A stretch of 64,000 bases of DNA from PALSA-1006 sp963733265 (lineage in GTDB: Bacteria > Pseudomonadota > Gammaproteobacteria > Burkholderiales > Gallionellaceae): NCBI GenBank assembly GCA_963733265.1, contig CAVTCF010000001.1:1736001-1800000 (forward strand), in the 5' to 3' direction. The notes below the pieces were generated by a model that saw only the letters and a list, made by a program, of their open reading frames with translations, had not been told where the DNA came from and made no database searches. Each line of letters opens with the position of its first letter. The stretch's first letter is position 1. Below, piece after piece: positions 1 through 8,822 of the stretch. The position numbers and the translations under genes were made by a program.

Positions 1-636
1 GGCCAATTGCAGCATGTGTATTTTCCAACAACGGCTATCTTGTCACTACACTACATTATGGAGAGTGGTGCTTCGTCGGAAATCGCAGGTGTGGGTAATG
101 AAGGCGTGCTCGGCGTTTCACTTTTCATGGGTGGCAGCACCACCCCGAGCCGGGCCACAGTGCAAACCGCGGGTAATGCATACCGGCTGAAAGGGCGCAT
201 TATGGTGGAAGAATTCAATCGCGCCGGGCCAATGATGCGTTTGATGCTGCGCTATACGCAGGCGCTAATGACACAGATGTCGCAAACTGCGGTTTGCAAC
301 CGGCATCATTCGGTGGCACAGCAACTGTGTCGCTGGTTGTTATTAACGCTTGATCGGTTGCCGTCGAATGAATTGACCATGACTCAGGAATTGATTGCCA
401 GCATGCTTGGCGTTCGCCGCGAAAGTATCACCGAAACGGCTGTTATTTTGCAGCGCGAAGGACTGATCAGCTACCGCCGAGGACACATCACAGTTATTAA
501 CCGGGCAGGTTTGGAGTCCCAGTCCTGCGAATGTTACGACGTTGTGAAAAAAGAATTTCACCGCTTGCTGTACGACGCGGCTGCGACCCAAAGCATATCG
601 CAAACGCAAAATGTCGACCCGTACCGGGATCGCTAA
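1..636 (+). CDS. Crp/Fnr-family transcriptional regulator (5' truncated by window edge)
   Basis: The reading frame is open from base 1, so the gene starts upstream; the TTG at 7 is an internal codon, not a credible start. The visible part has the end of a cyclic-nucleotide-binding-like beta barrel (FPTTAILSL, GNEGVLGVSLFMGG), a long dimerisation helix, and a C-terminal winged helix-turn-helix (LTMTQELIASMLGVRRESIT, then an ILQREGLISYRRG wing) as in Crp/Fnr proteins. No Fnr-type N-terminal cysteine cluster can be judged because that end is missing. It lies 108 bases upstream of a hybrid kinase on the same strand and may be co-regulated with it. The ligand is unknown. Family assignment is secure, the role is not. 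Confidence 0.88.
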   Translation, partial: GQLQHVYFPTTAILSLHYIMESGASSEIAGVGNEGVLGVSLFMGGSTTPSRATVQTAGNAYRLKGRIMVEEFNRAGPMMRLMLRYTQALMTQMSQTAVCNRHHSVAQQLCRWLLLTLDRLPSNELTMTQELIASMLGVRRESITETAVILQREGLISYRRGHITVINRAGLESQSCECYDVVKKEFHRLLYDAAATQSISQTQNVDPYRDR

Positions 637-744
637 GAATATATGAAACCGGTCTTCCACTCAGCGTATAAGTTGAACTCGGCATTTTTCATGACTGAGC
701 CGGTGCGCAGTTCCTCCACTTCAACAGTTGCATAGAAACAAACC

Positions 745-3294
745 ATGCCAGAAGAAATCAGAGAACCTTACATTCAAAATTCTGCCGCAGCCGCAGCAGA
801 TGGAATTACCGAGTTTAAACGCCAGGAGACTTTACTCAATACAGGTGCCTTGCAGAACGCTATTCTTAACAGTGTTAACTTTTCGAGTATTGCCACTGAT
901 GAAAAAGGCGTGATACAGATATTCAATGTGGGTGCGGAACGTATGCTGGGCTATTTGGCCGCTGACGTTCTGAACAAGATGACCCCGGCTGATATTTCAG
1001 AACCGCAAGAGGTGATTGCTCGTGCCAATGTACTCAGTGTCGAGCTCGGAACATTGATTGCACCCGGTTTCGAAGCGCTGGTTTTCAAGGCTTCGCGTGG
1101 CATTGAAGATATTTACGAGTTGACCTACATACGCAAGGACGGTAGTCGCTTTCCGGCTATTGTGTCAGTCACCGCGTTGCGCGATGCGAAAAACGGAATC
1201 ATCGGCTATCTATTGATCGGTACGGATAATACCGCCCGCAAGCAAGTCGAAGCCGAGAAACAGCATTTACTCGACATTCAGGCAGAAACGAATAAAAAAC
1301 TGCAACTTGCCAATCTTACTTTGCAAGTCAGCGAAGAAAGGCTGGCTGTTACACTTAATTCTATCGGGGATGCCGTGATCACTACCGATGCGGAAGGGCG
1401 TGTGACGCTGTTAAATCCGCTTGCCGAAAAGCTTACAGGGTGGTTGCAAGAGTCTGCAATCGGTCATCAGGTTGACAAAATATTTAGCATTATCAGCAAA
1501 GAAACCCGTCTGTCTGTTACTACTCCGGTAATGGATACGCTGAAACACGGAACGATACAAGGTTTGGCTAATCACACTGTATTGATTGCACGCGATGGCA
1601 GCGAGTGCGATATAGCCGACAGTTGCGCGCCAATTCGGGATCGTGATTCCAGGGTGATCGGCGCCGTGCTGGTGTTCCGCGATGTCACCAAAGAATACGG
1701 CGTGCAGCAAGCCTTGCGCGACCAGCAGTTTTATACGCGTTCGTTGATTGAATCCAATATCGACGCGATTATGACTACTGATCCGGAAGGAATCATTACC
1801 GATGTCAATAAACAGATGGAGGCGCTTACCGGCTGTACGCGCGACGAGTTGATTGGTTCCCCATCCAAGAATTACTTTACCGACCCGGAGCGGGCCGAGG
1901 CTGCTATCAAGAAAATGCTGAATGAAAAGAAAGTCAGCAACTTTGAGCTTACCGTGCGAGCCAGAGATGGCAAAGAAACTTTGGTGTCCTACTATGCGGC
2001 TACCTTTTATGATCGCGAAAGAAGACTTCAGGGCGTATTCGCCGCGGCTCGTGACATTACCGAACGCAAGTTCTTGGACGAAGAACTGGAGCGCGCAAAG
2101 TCTTTGGCTGAAAAAGCCAACCTTGCAAAATCGGATTTCCTTTCCAGCATGAGCCACGAGTTGCGCACGCCGCTGAATGCCATTCTCGGCTTCGCCCAGT
2201 TGTTGGAGGCAGGCACGCCGCAGCCCACGACCACGCAAATTGTTAGACTGCGCCAAATTACCAAAGCCGGCTGGTACCTGCTTGATTTGATCAACGAGAT
2301 TCTCGATCTCGCGTTGATCGAATCCGGGAAATTGTCCTTGTCGCGCGAGTCTGTCTCTCTGATTGACGTAATGCACGAATGTCAGGCAATGATTGAACCG
2401 CAGGCTCAAAAAAGCGGCATTCTTATCAACTTTATACCCTTTGATCATACCTGGTTTGCCAATGCGGATCGAACACGGGTCAAGCAAATCATGATCAATC
2501 TGTTGTCCAATGCAATCAAATACAACCGCGAGCATGGCACGGTCGAAGTGTCGTGTCGCGAGAGTTCGCCAGAACGCATACGCATCACCATCAAGGACAG
2601 CGGCGTAGGGTTGTCTTCCGAAAAGCTGGAGCAATTATTTCAACCGTTCAATCGTCTCGGACAAGAAGCAGGTTCCGAGGAAGGCACGGGCATTGGTTTG
2701 GTGGTAACCAAGCAACTGATCGAACTGATGGGAGGTTCCATTGGTGTACAAAGTTCCGCAGGGGTCGGCAGTGAATTCTGGATCGAACTGATCCGCGATG
2801 AAATGCCGCAATTGGTTGCAGAAAATATATTGGCTACAGAACGTGTTCCTCTGGCAATGGGAAGCGCGGCACCCCGAACCCTGCTCTATGTGGAAGACAA
2901 TCCGGCCAACCTGATGCTGGTTGAACAAATCATTGAAGATCATCCCCATTTGAGGATGCTGAGCGCGCGCGATGGCAAACAGGGTATTGCACTTGCGCGC
3001 GCGCATCTTCCGGATGTGATCCTGATGGACATCAATCTGCCCGGCATCAGCGGATTTCAGGCGCAACAGATATTGCGTGAAGACCCGGATACTGCACATA
3101 TTCCCGTGCTTGCTATCAGTGCCAATGCCATGCCCCGCGATATCGAAAAAGGTCTTGAGGCAGGTTTTTTTCGGTATCTCACGAAGCCTATAAATATCAA
3201 TGAGTTTCTAAGCGCGTTGGACGAAGCTTTAAAAATTTCTGAAACGGGATTGAATAATTCAGACAAAACGGAGGCTAAACAAAATTATGATTAG
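745..3294 (+). CDS. Hybrid sensor histidine kinase (PAS x3, HisKA, HATPase, receiver)
   Basis: An 849-residue soluble hybrid kinase; no membrane segment is seen. Domains in order: PAS about 35-165, PAS about 195-315, PAS about 320-445, HisKA with the H-box SHELRTPLNAILGF (His471), HATPase with N-box LLSNAIKYN, G1 DSGVGLS and G2 GTGIGLVV, then a receiver about 715-830 with the phospho-acceptor Asp762 in VILMD and a C-terminal LTKP lysine. It should autophosphorylate and pass phosphate to its own receiver. The stop overlaps the next gene's start by 8 bases, so translation of the two is likely coupled. The ATG at 745 has no strong ribosome binding site. The signal sensed is unknown; the PAS domains lack an obvious cofactor motif. 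Confidence 0.93.
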   Translation: MPEEIREPYIQNSAAAAADGITEFKRQETLLNTGALQNAILNSVNFSSIATDEKGVIQIFNVGAERMLGYLAADVLNKMTPADISEPQEVIARANVLSVELGTLIAPGFEALVFKASRGIEDIYELTYIRKDGSRFPAIVSVTALRDAKNGIIGYLLIGTDNTARKQVEAEKQHLLDIQAETNKKLQLANLTLQVSEERLAVTLNSIGDAVITTDAEGRVTLLNPLAEKLTGWLQESAIGHQVDKIFSIISKETRLSVTTPVMDTLKHGTIQGLANHTVLIARDGSECDIADSCAPIRDRDSRVIGAVLVFRDVTKEYGVQQALRDQQFYTRSLIESNIDAIMTTDPEGIITDVNKQMEALTGCTRDELIGSPSKNYFTDPERAEAAIKKMLNEKKVSNFELTVRARDGKETLVSYYAATFYDRERRLQGVFAAARDITERKFLDEELERAKSLAEKANLAKSDFLSSMSHELRTPLNAILGFAQLLEAGTPQPTTTQIVRLRQITKAGWYLLDLINEILDLALIESGKLSLSRESVSLIDVMHECQAMIEPQAQKSGILINFIPFDHTWFANADRTRVKQIMINLLSNAIKYNREHGTVEVSCRESSPERIRITIKDSGVGLSSEKLEQLFQPFNRLGQEAGSEEGTGIGLVVTKQLIELMGGSIGVQSSAGVGSEFWIELIRDEMPQLVAENILATERVPLAMGSAAPRTLLYVEDNPANLMLVEQIIEDHPHLRMLSARDGKQGIALARAHLPDVILMDINLPGISGFQAQQILREDPDTAHIPVLAISANAMPRDIEKGLEAGFFRYLTKPININEFLSALDEALKISETGLNNSDKTEAKQNYD

Positions 3295-4138
3295 CGAACA
3301 AGAGATTCTAAATGCAAGTATTTTGATCGTTGACGATCAGCAATCCAATGTGTTTCTGCTTGAGGAAATGCTACGCGAAGCGGGCTACGTAAGCATTGCC
3401 TCGACCAATGATCCTTACGATGTTTGTGCGCTGCACAAGAAAAATTCCTATGACCTGATTCTATTGGATTTGATGATGCCCGGCATGGACGGTTTTCAGG
3501 TGATGGAAGAGCTTAAGGCGGATCTTGCAGAAACTGTGCCGGATGGATACTTGCCTGTGCTGGTGATTACTGCCCAGCCGGGTCACAAGTTGCGCGCGCT
3601 TGCCGCAGGAGCAAAAGATTTCGTCAGCAAACCGTTTGATCTGGTCGAAGTGAAGACGAGAATTCATAATATGCTGGAAGTGCGCCTGCTGTATAAAAAA
3701 CTTGAAAATTACAACAAGGTGCTGGAGCAGACAGTGCTTGAGCGAACTGCCGAGCTGCGAGCCAGCGAAGCGCGTTTTCGCCGCCTGACTGAGTTGTCAT
3801 CAGACTGGTACTGGGAGCAGGACGATAACGGACACTTCACCAAAATTTTCGGGCCGGTATTTGAAATGCTTGGAATCCGTGCGGACGAAAAGCAGGGCAG
3901 CGCGTGGGATAACCAGGGCGCAACCTGGAATGAAGCCGAGCGGGAAATTTTGATTGCAAACCTGACAGCCAGACGACCTTTTTTGGACTTTGTGTATAAA
4001 CGCACCAACCCTGAAGGGGTACTGCAATATTTAATGGTAAGTGGAGAACCAATGTTTGATTCGTCGGGCCGCTTTACCGGATACAGGGGAACAGGTAAAG
4101 ATGTAACAGAAACGATGAGTGACAACGCGCCAGAGTAA
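3287..4138 (+). CDS. Response regulator: receiver plus PAS domain
   Basis: A 283-residue protein. The N-terminal receiver (about 12-130) has the acidic pair in LIVDD, the phospho-acceptor Asp61 in LILLD followed by LMMPGMDG, and the conserved lysine in VSKPF. A short coiled coil (about 135-160, with LERTAELRASEARFRRL) leads to a PAS domain with a PAC-like end (about 165-275). No DNA-binding, GGDEF or kinase output domain follows, so it probably signals through protein contact. It overlaps the upstream hybrid kinase and is its likely partner. The receiver-plus-PAS order resembles regulators that normally continue into GGDEF or kinase domains; the stop at 4136-4138 leaves the PAS domain complete, so this may be the natural form. 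Confidence 0.88.
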   Translation: MISEQEILNASILIVDDQQSNVFLLEEMLREAGYVSIASTNDPYDVCALHKKNSYDLILLDLMMPGMDGFQVMEELKADLAETVPDGYLPVLVITAQPGHKLRALAAGAKDFVSKPFDLVEVKTRIHNMLEVRLLYKKLENYNKVLEQTVLERTAELRASEARFRRLTELSSDWYWEQDDNGHFTKIFGPVFEMLGIRADEKQGSAWDNQGATWNEAEREILIANLTARRPFLDFVYKRTNPEGVLQYLMVSGEPMFDSSGRFTGYRGTGKDVTETMSDNAPE

Positions 4139-4504
4139 TCATTACTGGATAATTCCAGATGGAGAACGGGCTGACTTTCGCCAGCCCTATCAGCTTTACG
4201 TGCAGCAAAATATTATTCGAACGGTTTATCTCTTGCTTTTTTCAGGATTCCCGATGAATAGTATTGCCAAGCTTAAAACAATATATGGCGAAAGAACTAA
4301 CGGTAAATAAATCGCTTCAGTTGGCATAGCACACTCCCTAAGTTGGTTTTGTAAATAAATTACTACTATCCAGACAACTTCACTTGCGTTGCTCTTGTTT
4401 AAATGAATAGTGCCATTAGCTTATTGAATTAGTCAAGAATTATATTATTGCAAATATCATTATAATCAATATGGTAGTGTGGTTATGTGGTTGTGCTGAA
4501 GTGT
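4139..4504. other. Intergenic region, no gene seen
   Basis: This 366-base AT-rich stretch separates a plus-strand response regulator from the end of comEC on the minus strand. A 63-codon frame at 4119-4310 overlaps the preceding gene and has no domain, SD site or codon signal to support it. No clear hairpin with a T-run was found, although both genes converge here. Confidence 0.5.
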
Positions 4505-6868
4505 TTATTCGACATACAGATTCACCCCGCTTAGAGTTTGATACCAATACCGCGCATGGCTCTTGCGATACCGTTCCAGTGTTAAATCTACTGCATTCAT
4601 TTGGACAATGATTGCGCCGTCTTCATCCGAACGAAAAAGCTCACTACCGATATCGCTGTAGCGCTCAACCACTTCGGGCTTCGGATGATGAAATTTGTTG
4701 CGGTAACCCACGGTGAATATGGCAAAGCGGGGATGAACTTTTTGAACAAAGTCAGGCGTGGACGAGGTTTTGCTGCCGTGATGCGGCACGACCAGCAGTG
4801 TCGCCGGAAGTTTGTCTGCATGTAATTTGAGTAAACGTTTTTCCGAAGCTTTTTCGATATCTGCGGCGAGTAATATTATTTGGGTTCCGCTGCTGACGCG
4901 CAATACACAGCCGAGGTTGTTGGTGCTGATGTTATCTTGCCGATAACTCGCCCGCGACGGGTGCAGTATCTCAAAGTGCACACCATCCCAATCCCAATTC
5001 TGTCCGTCCACACAGCGTCTACTGTCATGTACCGGCTGCAATATCTCATTGTCGCTTTCCAGTGAAGAATCGACCCAGCTTATCGGCATGGCTTGCAACA
5101 CAGACGCAGCTCCTCCTGTGTGATCCAGATCGTTATGGCTGAGTATCAATCCGTCCAACTGCGCGATGCCGAGGCCGCGCAGTGCGGGCACAAGGATGCG
5201 ATTGCCGCTATTTGCCTCGCCGTTAAAATCGGGTCCGGTATCGAAAAGCAAAGCATGATTCTGTGTTTGTATGGAAACTGCCAAGCCTTGCCCAACGTCG
5301 AATACCAGCATGCGTAGCGCACCGTAGGGTGGTGTTTCAGGGGTGATGAAAAACATGGGCAATAACATTAATGCACCAAGCCATCGCGCGGGAAATCCGG
5401 ATGGTAACAGTATCCAGAGTATGCCAAACATGCCGACGACGATACACCATGCTGGCGGCGCATGCTGAGTCCACACTGCATCAGGCAGACTATTGAGCCA
5501 CTCCAGTGCAAACATGCAGATACTCATGCTTTGATGTGCCAGTTGTAACAGCCAATCGAAGGGGAGCAATGCCCCGAGTAAGGTGAGCGGGACTACGATG
5601 AAGCTGACCAAGGGAATGGCAAAGATATTGGCAAGCGGAGATACCAGCGAAATTTGTTGAAACATTGCCAGCAATAACGGAATCAGACCGATACTCATTG
5701 CCCATTGCACGCGGGCATATTCGATAAGCCAACCGCCGGTAGACAAACGATTTGCAGTGATGAAGAAAATCAATGCGACTGCACCATACGATAACCAGAA
5801 ACCGGGCGATAGAACAGCCCATGGATCAAACAGTGTAACGACGAGCAGCGCGATGGCGAGCAACTGTGACGGGGCAATGTTGCGCGATGACCACAGTGCG
5901 ATAGCAACAGTTGCCAACATATAAACGGTACGCTGCGCGGGTACACCGTATCCGGCCAGCAAGGCATAGCCCAAGGCCACCAGGAAGCCAATTATCGCTG
6001 CAACTTTGCGTGCAGGTATCAATAGAGTCAGGTGCGCACTCCGTCGCCATAACCAATAGCAAAATGCATAGGCAAAGCCGGCGAGCATCGTGATGTGCAA
6101 ACCTGAAATCGACATCAGATGATTTACTCCGGTGCGCGTAAATACTTGCCATTGAGCAGGGGTAATGCTATCTTGATCGCCAATCGCAAGCGCACCCAAA
6201 ACGCCGATATAGGGCGCCTTGCCGAGTACTTGCTGGAAATGAGTTCGAACCGCTTCGCGGATTCTTTCGATTGTGTATCCCGGTGAGAAAACGTGTTCGT
6301 CTACACGATGGTTATCTCCCTTGTTATTCACATAACCCATTGCTCGCAAGTTGAGTTCCAAGGCCCAGGCTTCGAAATCAAAGTTGTAGGGGTTGCTCGT
6401 GCCGTGCGGCTGCTTTAAACGCACAGTCAATTGCCAGCGCTCCCCTGCATGCAGTACAAGCGGCTCGTGTTTTTTATCAATATAGGTCGACAGCATGATA
6501 TGCCGGGGAACATGAACTTCCGGTGTGGAAACCTGTTCAACATCAAGAAGAAAACTCAGCCCACGCTGGTGTTGTCGCGGCATTTCCGCGACAACACCAG
6601 TCAGACTAATATCACGGCCTTGCCAAGTTGAAGCTAGTTCGTCGGCGAGACGATGCTGGGCGATCCCTGCCGCATAAAAAAATCCGCTGCACAGTGCGAA
6701 AACAAGCAATAGAATTTGCTGAACAATACGCAGCCAGCGAAGACGAAGTGGAACCGACAGCACAGGTATAATACTGAGAAGCCACCAGGCGAGTTGCATA
6801 TCCGGCAACACAGCTTGCTGTTGCAAGAGCCACACACCTGACACAAACAGGAGAGCAAGGGAAATCAT
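4505..6868 (-). CDS. comEC: DNA internalisation competence protein ComEC/Rec2
   Basis: An inner-membrane channel protein that moves single-stranded DNA into the cytoplasm in natural transformation. From the ATG at 6868 it has 787 residues: two N-terminal membrane segments, a DUF4131-like periplasmic OB region, the polytopic Competence domain (GVNHLMSISGLHITMLAG, ALLAGYGVPAQRT), and a C-terminal metallo-beta-lactamase-like domain with HNDLDHTGG and HHGSKTSS. Length and order match the usual proteobacterial form. A frame extension to a TTG at 6955 exists, but the ATG at 6868 gives the usual N-terminus that begins directly with a membrane helix. No other competence gene lies nearby. Some bacteria keep comEC without being demonstrably transformable. 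Confidence 0.93.
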   Translation of the reverse strand: MISLALLFVSGVWLLQQQAVLPDMQLAWWLLSIIPVLSVPLRLRWLRIVQQILLLVFALCSGFFYAAGIAQHRLADELASTWQGRDISLTGVVAEMPRQHQRGLSFLLDVEQVSTPEVHVPRHIMLSTYIDKKHEPLVLHAGERWQLTVRLKQPHGTSNPYNFDFEAWALELNLRAMGYVNNKGDNHRVDEHVFSPGYTIERIREAVRTHFQQVLGKAPYIGVLGALAIGDQDSITPAQWQVFTRTGVNHLMSISGLHITMLAGFAYAFCYWLWRRSAHLTLLIPARKVAAIIGFLVALGYALLAGYGVPAQRTVYMLATVAIALWSSRNIAPSQLLAIALLVVTLFDPWAVLSPGFWLSYGAVALIFFITANRLSTGGWLIEYARVQWAMSIGLIPLLLAMFQQISLVSPLANIFAIPLVSFIVVPLTLLGALLPFDWLLQLAHQSMSICMFALEWLNSLPDAVWTQHAPPAWCIVVGMFGILWILLPSGFPARWLGALMLLPMFFITPETPPYGALRMLVFDVGQGLAVSIQTQNHALLFDTGPDFNGEANSGNRILVPALRGLGIAQLDGLILSHNDLDHTGGAASVLQAMPISWVDSSLESDNEILQPVHDSRRCVDGQNWDWDGVHFEILHPSRASYRQDNISTNNLGCVLRVSSGTQIILLAADIEKASEKRLLKLHADKLPATLLVVPHHGSKTSSTPDFVQKVHPRFAIFTVGYRNKFHHPKPEVVERYSDIGSELFRSDEDGAIIVQMNAVDLTLERYRKSHARYWYQTLSGVNLYVE

Positions 6869-6973
6869 GGAAACAGGGTACGCTGATTCCGCAGAAGCGT
6901 CGGTTTGTTTTCTTAAAACAATAAAAGCTAAAATAATGGTAATCTTCAGGCTCAATCAATTGAGTGTTTGAAT

Positions 6974-7309
6974 ATGAAACTTGATTCTCCTTCCGTAGCT
7001 GAATTTCGGCGTCGCAAAAATACGTTTTCCTTGCGCGGATTGTTGCCGATGCTCATGCTAATTCTTTTGGCCAGCCTCTTGATGTCATGGGCTTTACCCC
7101 GGCATAACGATTTGTTTATTCTTTTAGCCAATGCATTGCTGTTCATTAGCGGGATGGTATTTGTGATAATGGCGAAAAAGTATTACCGCTGCCCTGACTG
7201 CGAGAAAGTGGTGGTGCCCACCAAGGAAGATGGTAGTCCGAGCGAAATCAGTTTTGCAATTGCCTATAAACCCGAGAGATGCCCGTATTGTGCGGCGCCA
7301 TTACTGTAG
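6974..7309 (+). CDS. Small membrane protein with C-terminal zinc ribbon
   Basis: A 111-residue protein, divergent from comEC. From the ATG at 6974 it has a basic N-terminus, two predicted membrane helices (about 20-40 and 48-66) and a cytoplasmic tail with two Cys-x-x-Cys pairs (RCPDCEK and RCPYCAAP) that look like a zinc ribbon. I do not recognise a named family. The frame also allows a TTG at 6968, but ATG is the better start. Its role is unknown; the design resembles small membrane zinc-ribbon proteins of unassigned function. Confidence 0.7.
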   Translation: MKLDSPSVAEFRRRKNTFSLRGLLPMLMLILLASLLMSWALPRHNDLFILLANALLFISGMVFVIMAKKYYRCPDCEKVVVPTKEDGSPSEISFAIAYKPERCPYCAAPLL

Positions 7310-7527
7310 GCCGGATTACACGATAGTCAGGATTTGGTCTGCGGGATATAACTAGGGGGTACAACATCCTGTAGCTTGCTGCGGCGTTCTTCATTTGAAA
7401 TCACAAGGATTTGGGTTTGTCATGTTTCCTCCATTCAGATGAAAAGTTTGTATCTGAGCCAATTAGCGTAAGTTCGAAGCATCCACTCTGGATGGTATCA
7501 AATTGAATTAATGAGTATTTCTATCAC

Positions 7528-7582
7528 CATAGAAATATCATAGAAATTCCGTAGAAATTCCGTAGAAATTGCATAGAAATTG
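7528..7582. repeat. Five tandem 11-bp repeats, consensus CRTAGAAATTS
   Basis: Five head-to-tail units start at 7528, 7539, 7550, 7561 and 7572. The last four differ from one another at only two positions; the first is slightly diverged at its end. The 11-base period is about one helical turn, so a protein bound to each unit would sit on the same DNA face. The block lies in a 331-base gap upstream of a transporter remnant and the PII gene. It could be regulatory or a simple slippage product. Confidence 0.75.
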
Positions 7583-7640
7583 CTTGTAGGTTACCAGCAA
7601 TGACTTTGGAAATTATCTGAAACGGAATTGATGATGAATT

Positions 7641-7829
7641 ATGAACTGGCCGCGGATACCCGCTGCGCTATCGCACGGTATCGGTTCGGAAACGCAACGA
7701 CCCTTTGCCGTGGTGATCGTGGGCGGCATTATATCGGCCACACTGTTTACCTTGCTGCTGTTGCCGCTGCTGTTCCCGATATTCTCGGAAGAGAAAGATA
7801 TTAAGGATGGTCAGCCTCTGGTTCAATAG
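7641..7829 (+). pseudogene. Remnant of RND heavy-metal efflux pump (CzcA/CusA family) C-terminus
   Basis: A 62-codon frame whose residues about 7-55 (PAALSHGIGSETQRPF, then VVIVGGIISATLFTLLLLPL) match the last cytoplasmic loop and final membrane helix of CzcA/CusA-type RND transporters, which are normally over 1000 residues long. The rest of the pump is missing upstream, where the sequence is AT-rich and carries an 11-bp repeat. It ends 78 bases before the PII gene. In related bacteria a PII-type gene can follow an RND metal pump, so this PII gene may be what is left of a former pump operon. The remnant assignment is strong; any residual function is unlikely. Confidence 0.75.
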
Positions 7830-7907
7830 TCAACGAAAATATTCGGCCATAGTCAGTAGAGTCGCCGGGTATAAGATTGCGAACAAATCAATTATTAAGG
7901 GACAACA

Positions 7908-8246
7908 ATGAAAAAAATTGAAGCAATCATTAAACCTTTTAAAATTGATGATGTGAGGATGGCACTGACGGACATAGGCGTCAGTGGCATGACTGTACTC
8001 GAAGTTAAAGGCTTCGGGAGACAAAAAGGTCATTCAGAGTTATACAGCGGAGCGGAATACGCAACAGATTTTCTGCCAAAAATTAAGGTTACAGTGGTGG
8101 TTGCAGAAACCGAGTTGGAAGCTACAATTGACGCTATCATCAAGGCTGCGAATACAGGCAAGATTGGTGACGGAAAAATATTTGTTTCGTCGATGAGTCA
8201 GGTAATTCGTATTCGAACGGGCGATACCAACGAAGACGCGATTTAG
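7908..8246 (+). CDS. PII signal-transduction protein (GlnB/GlnK family)
   Basis: A 112-residue trimeric nitrogen/energy sensor that binds ATP/ADP and 2-oxoglutarate and regulates partner proteins. The PII signatures are present: MKKIEAIIKPFK start, the T-loop GHSELYSGAEYATDFLPK with the uridylylation tyrosine Tyr51, the B-loop TGKIGDGKIFV and the C-terminal RIRTGD. Full length for the family. An AAGGGA ribosome binding site precedes the ATG. It is not next to amtB or glnA; upstream is an RND pump remnant. GlnB and GlnK cannot be told apart safely from sequence, so no symbol is given. Confidence 0.95.
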   Translation: MKKIEAIIKPFKIDDVRMALTDIGVSGMTVLEVKGFGRQKGHSELYSGAEYATDFLPKIKVTVVVAETELEATIDAIIKAANTGKIGDGKIFVSSMSQVIRIRTGDTNEDAI

Positions 8247-8307
8247 AGAAATGCATGTCAATGCTGTTTCGGTTGGAGTGCTTCTCAAGTTCAATTAAGC
8301 TACAGAG

Positions 8308-8339
8308 AGCCAATCATTTCACAGGTGGAATGGTTGGCT
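8308..8339 (+). terminator. Hairpin downstream of the PII gene
   Basis: An 11-bp imperfect stem (8308-8318 with 8329-8339, one G-T pair) follows the PII stop by 61 bases. It has no clear T-run, so it may be a weak terminator or an RNA 3' end stabiliser. Confidence 0.35.
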
Positions 8340-8467
8340 ACTTAACTGTAAATGTCGATCCACTACTGCCTCAGGCAATGCATACACGCCGATAACAATT
8401 ATCTCACCGGAGTAGCCATGGTGCCGCAATCAATGCTATTTCATGCAGTTACTGCGGCGTTCAAAAC

Positions 8468-8626
8468 AGCTTGATGTTCGGTGTTGGCGCTGATTTCAAC
8501 TTTAACGAACTGGTTGGTATTCGCCTGCAATATGAAAACCTCGGCAATTTGGCGGGATCTCCGAATGATGGGACTGCTCGCTTAACTGCTTCCGTGATCT
8601 CGGTTGGTTTTATTTTGCACAATTAA
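8468..8626 (+). pseudogene. Remnant of outer-membrane beta-barrel protein C-terminus
   Basis: A 52-codon tail (SLMFGVGADFNFNELVGIRL, then alternating hydrophobic strands to VGFILHN and stop) reads like the last beta-strands of an OmpA-like or porin-family barrel. The frame is open back only to 8396 and has no start codon with signal peptide, so the front of the gene is gone. It precedes a FecR-domain gene. Function is presumably lost. Confidence 0.6.
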
Positions 8627-8822
8627 TTTTCTCAGCAGCCTTTACTAACTGCGCTCGCTTATATACGAAGGATAATCGAAATGCTCGCTTTAGCCTGCTG
8701 CAGGAAGTTGAATTTTTTATGGATGACCGTTGCTTCAGCTAGCGACAGGCAAAGAGTAGAATACTGAGCGCGAACTATCGGTGACGCCCATTATTCGGCC
8801 TCAATGTATTGAAGGGTTCCAA

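Noticed and set aside
1411..2634. 407-codon minus-strand frame
   Set aside because: Lies entirely antisense to the hybrid histidine kinase, whose domain motifs are unmistakable; no domain in this frame.
4119..4310. 63-codon plus frame after the response regulator
   Set aside because: Overlaps the preceding gene's end, no ribosome binding site, no recognisable sequence.
7528..7582. Possible CRISPR array
   Set aside because: Units are 11 bases with no unique spacers and no cas genes; it is a simple tandem repeat.
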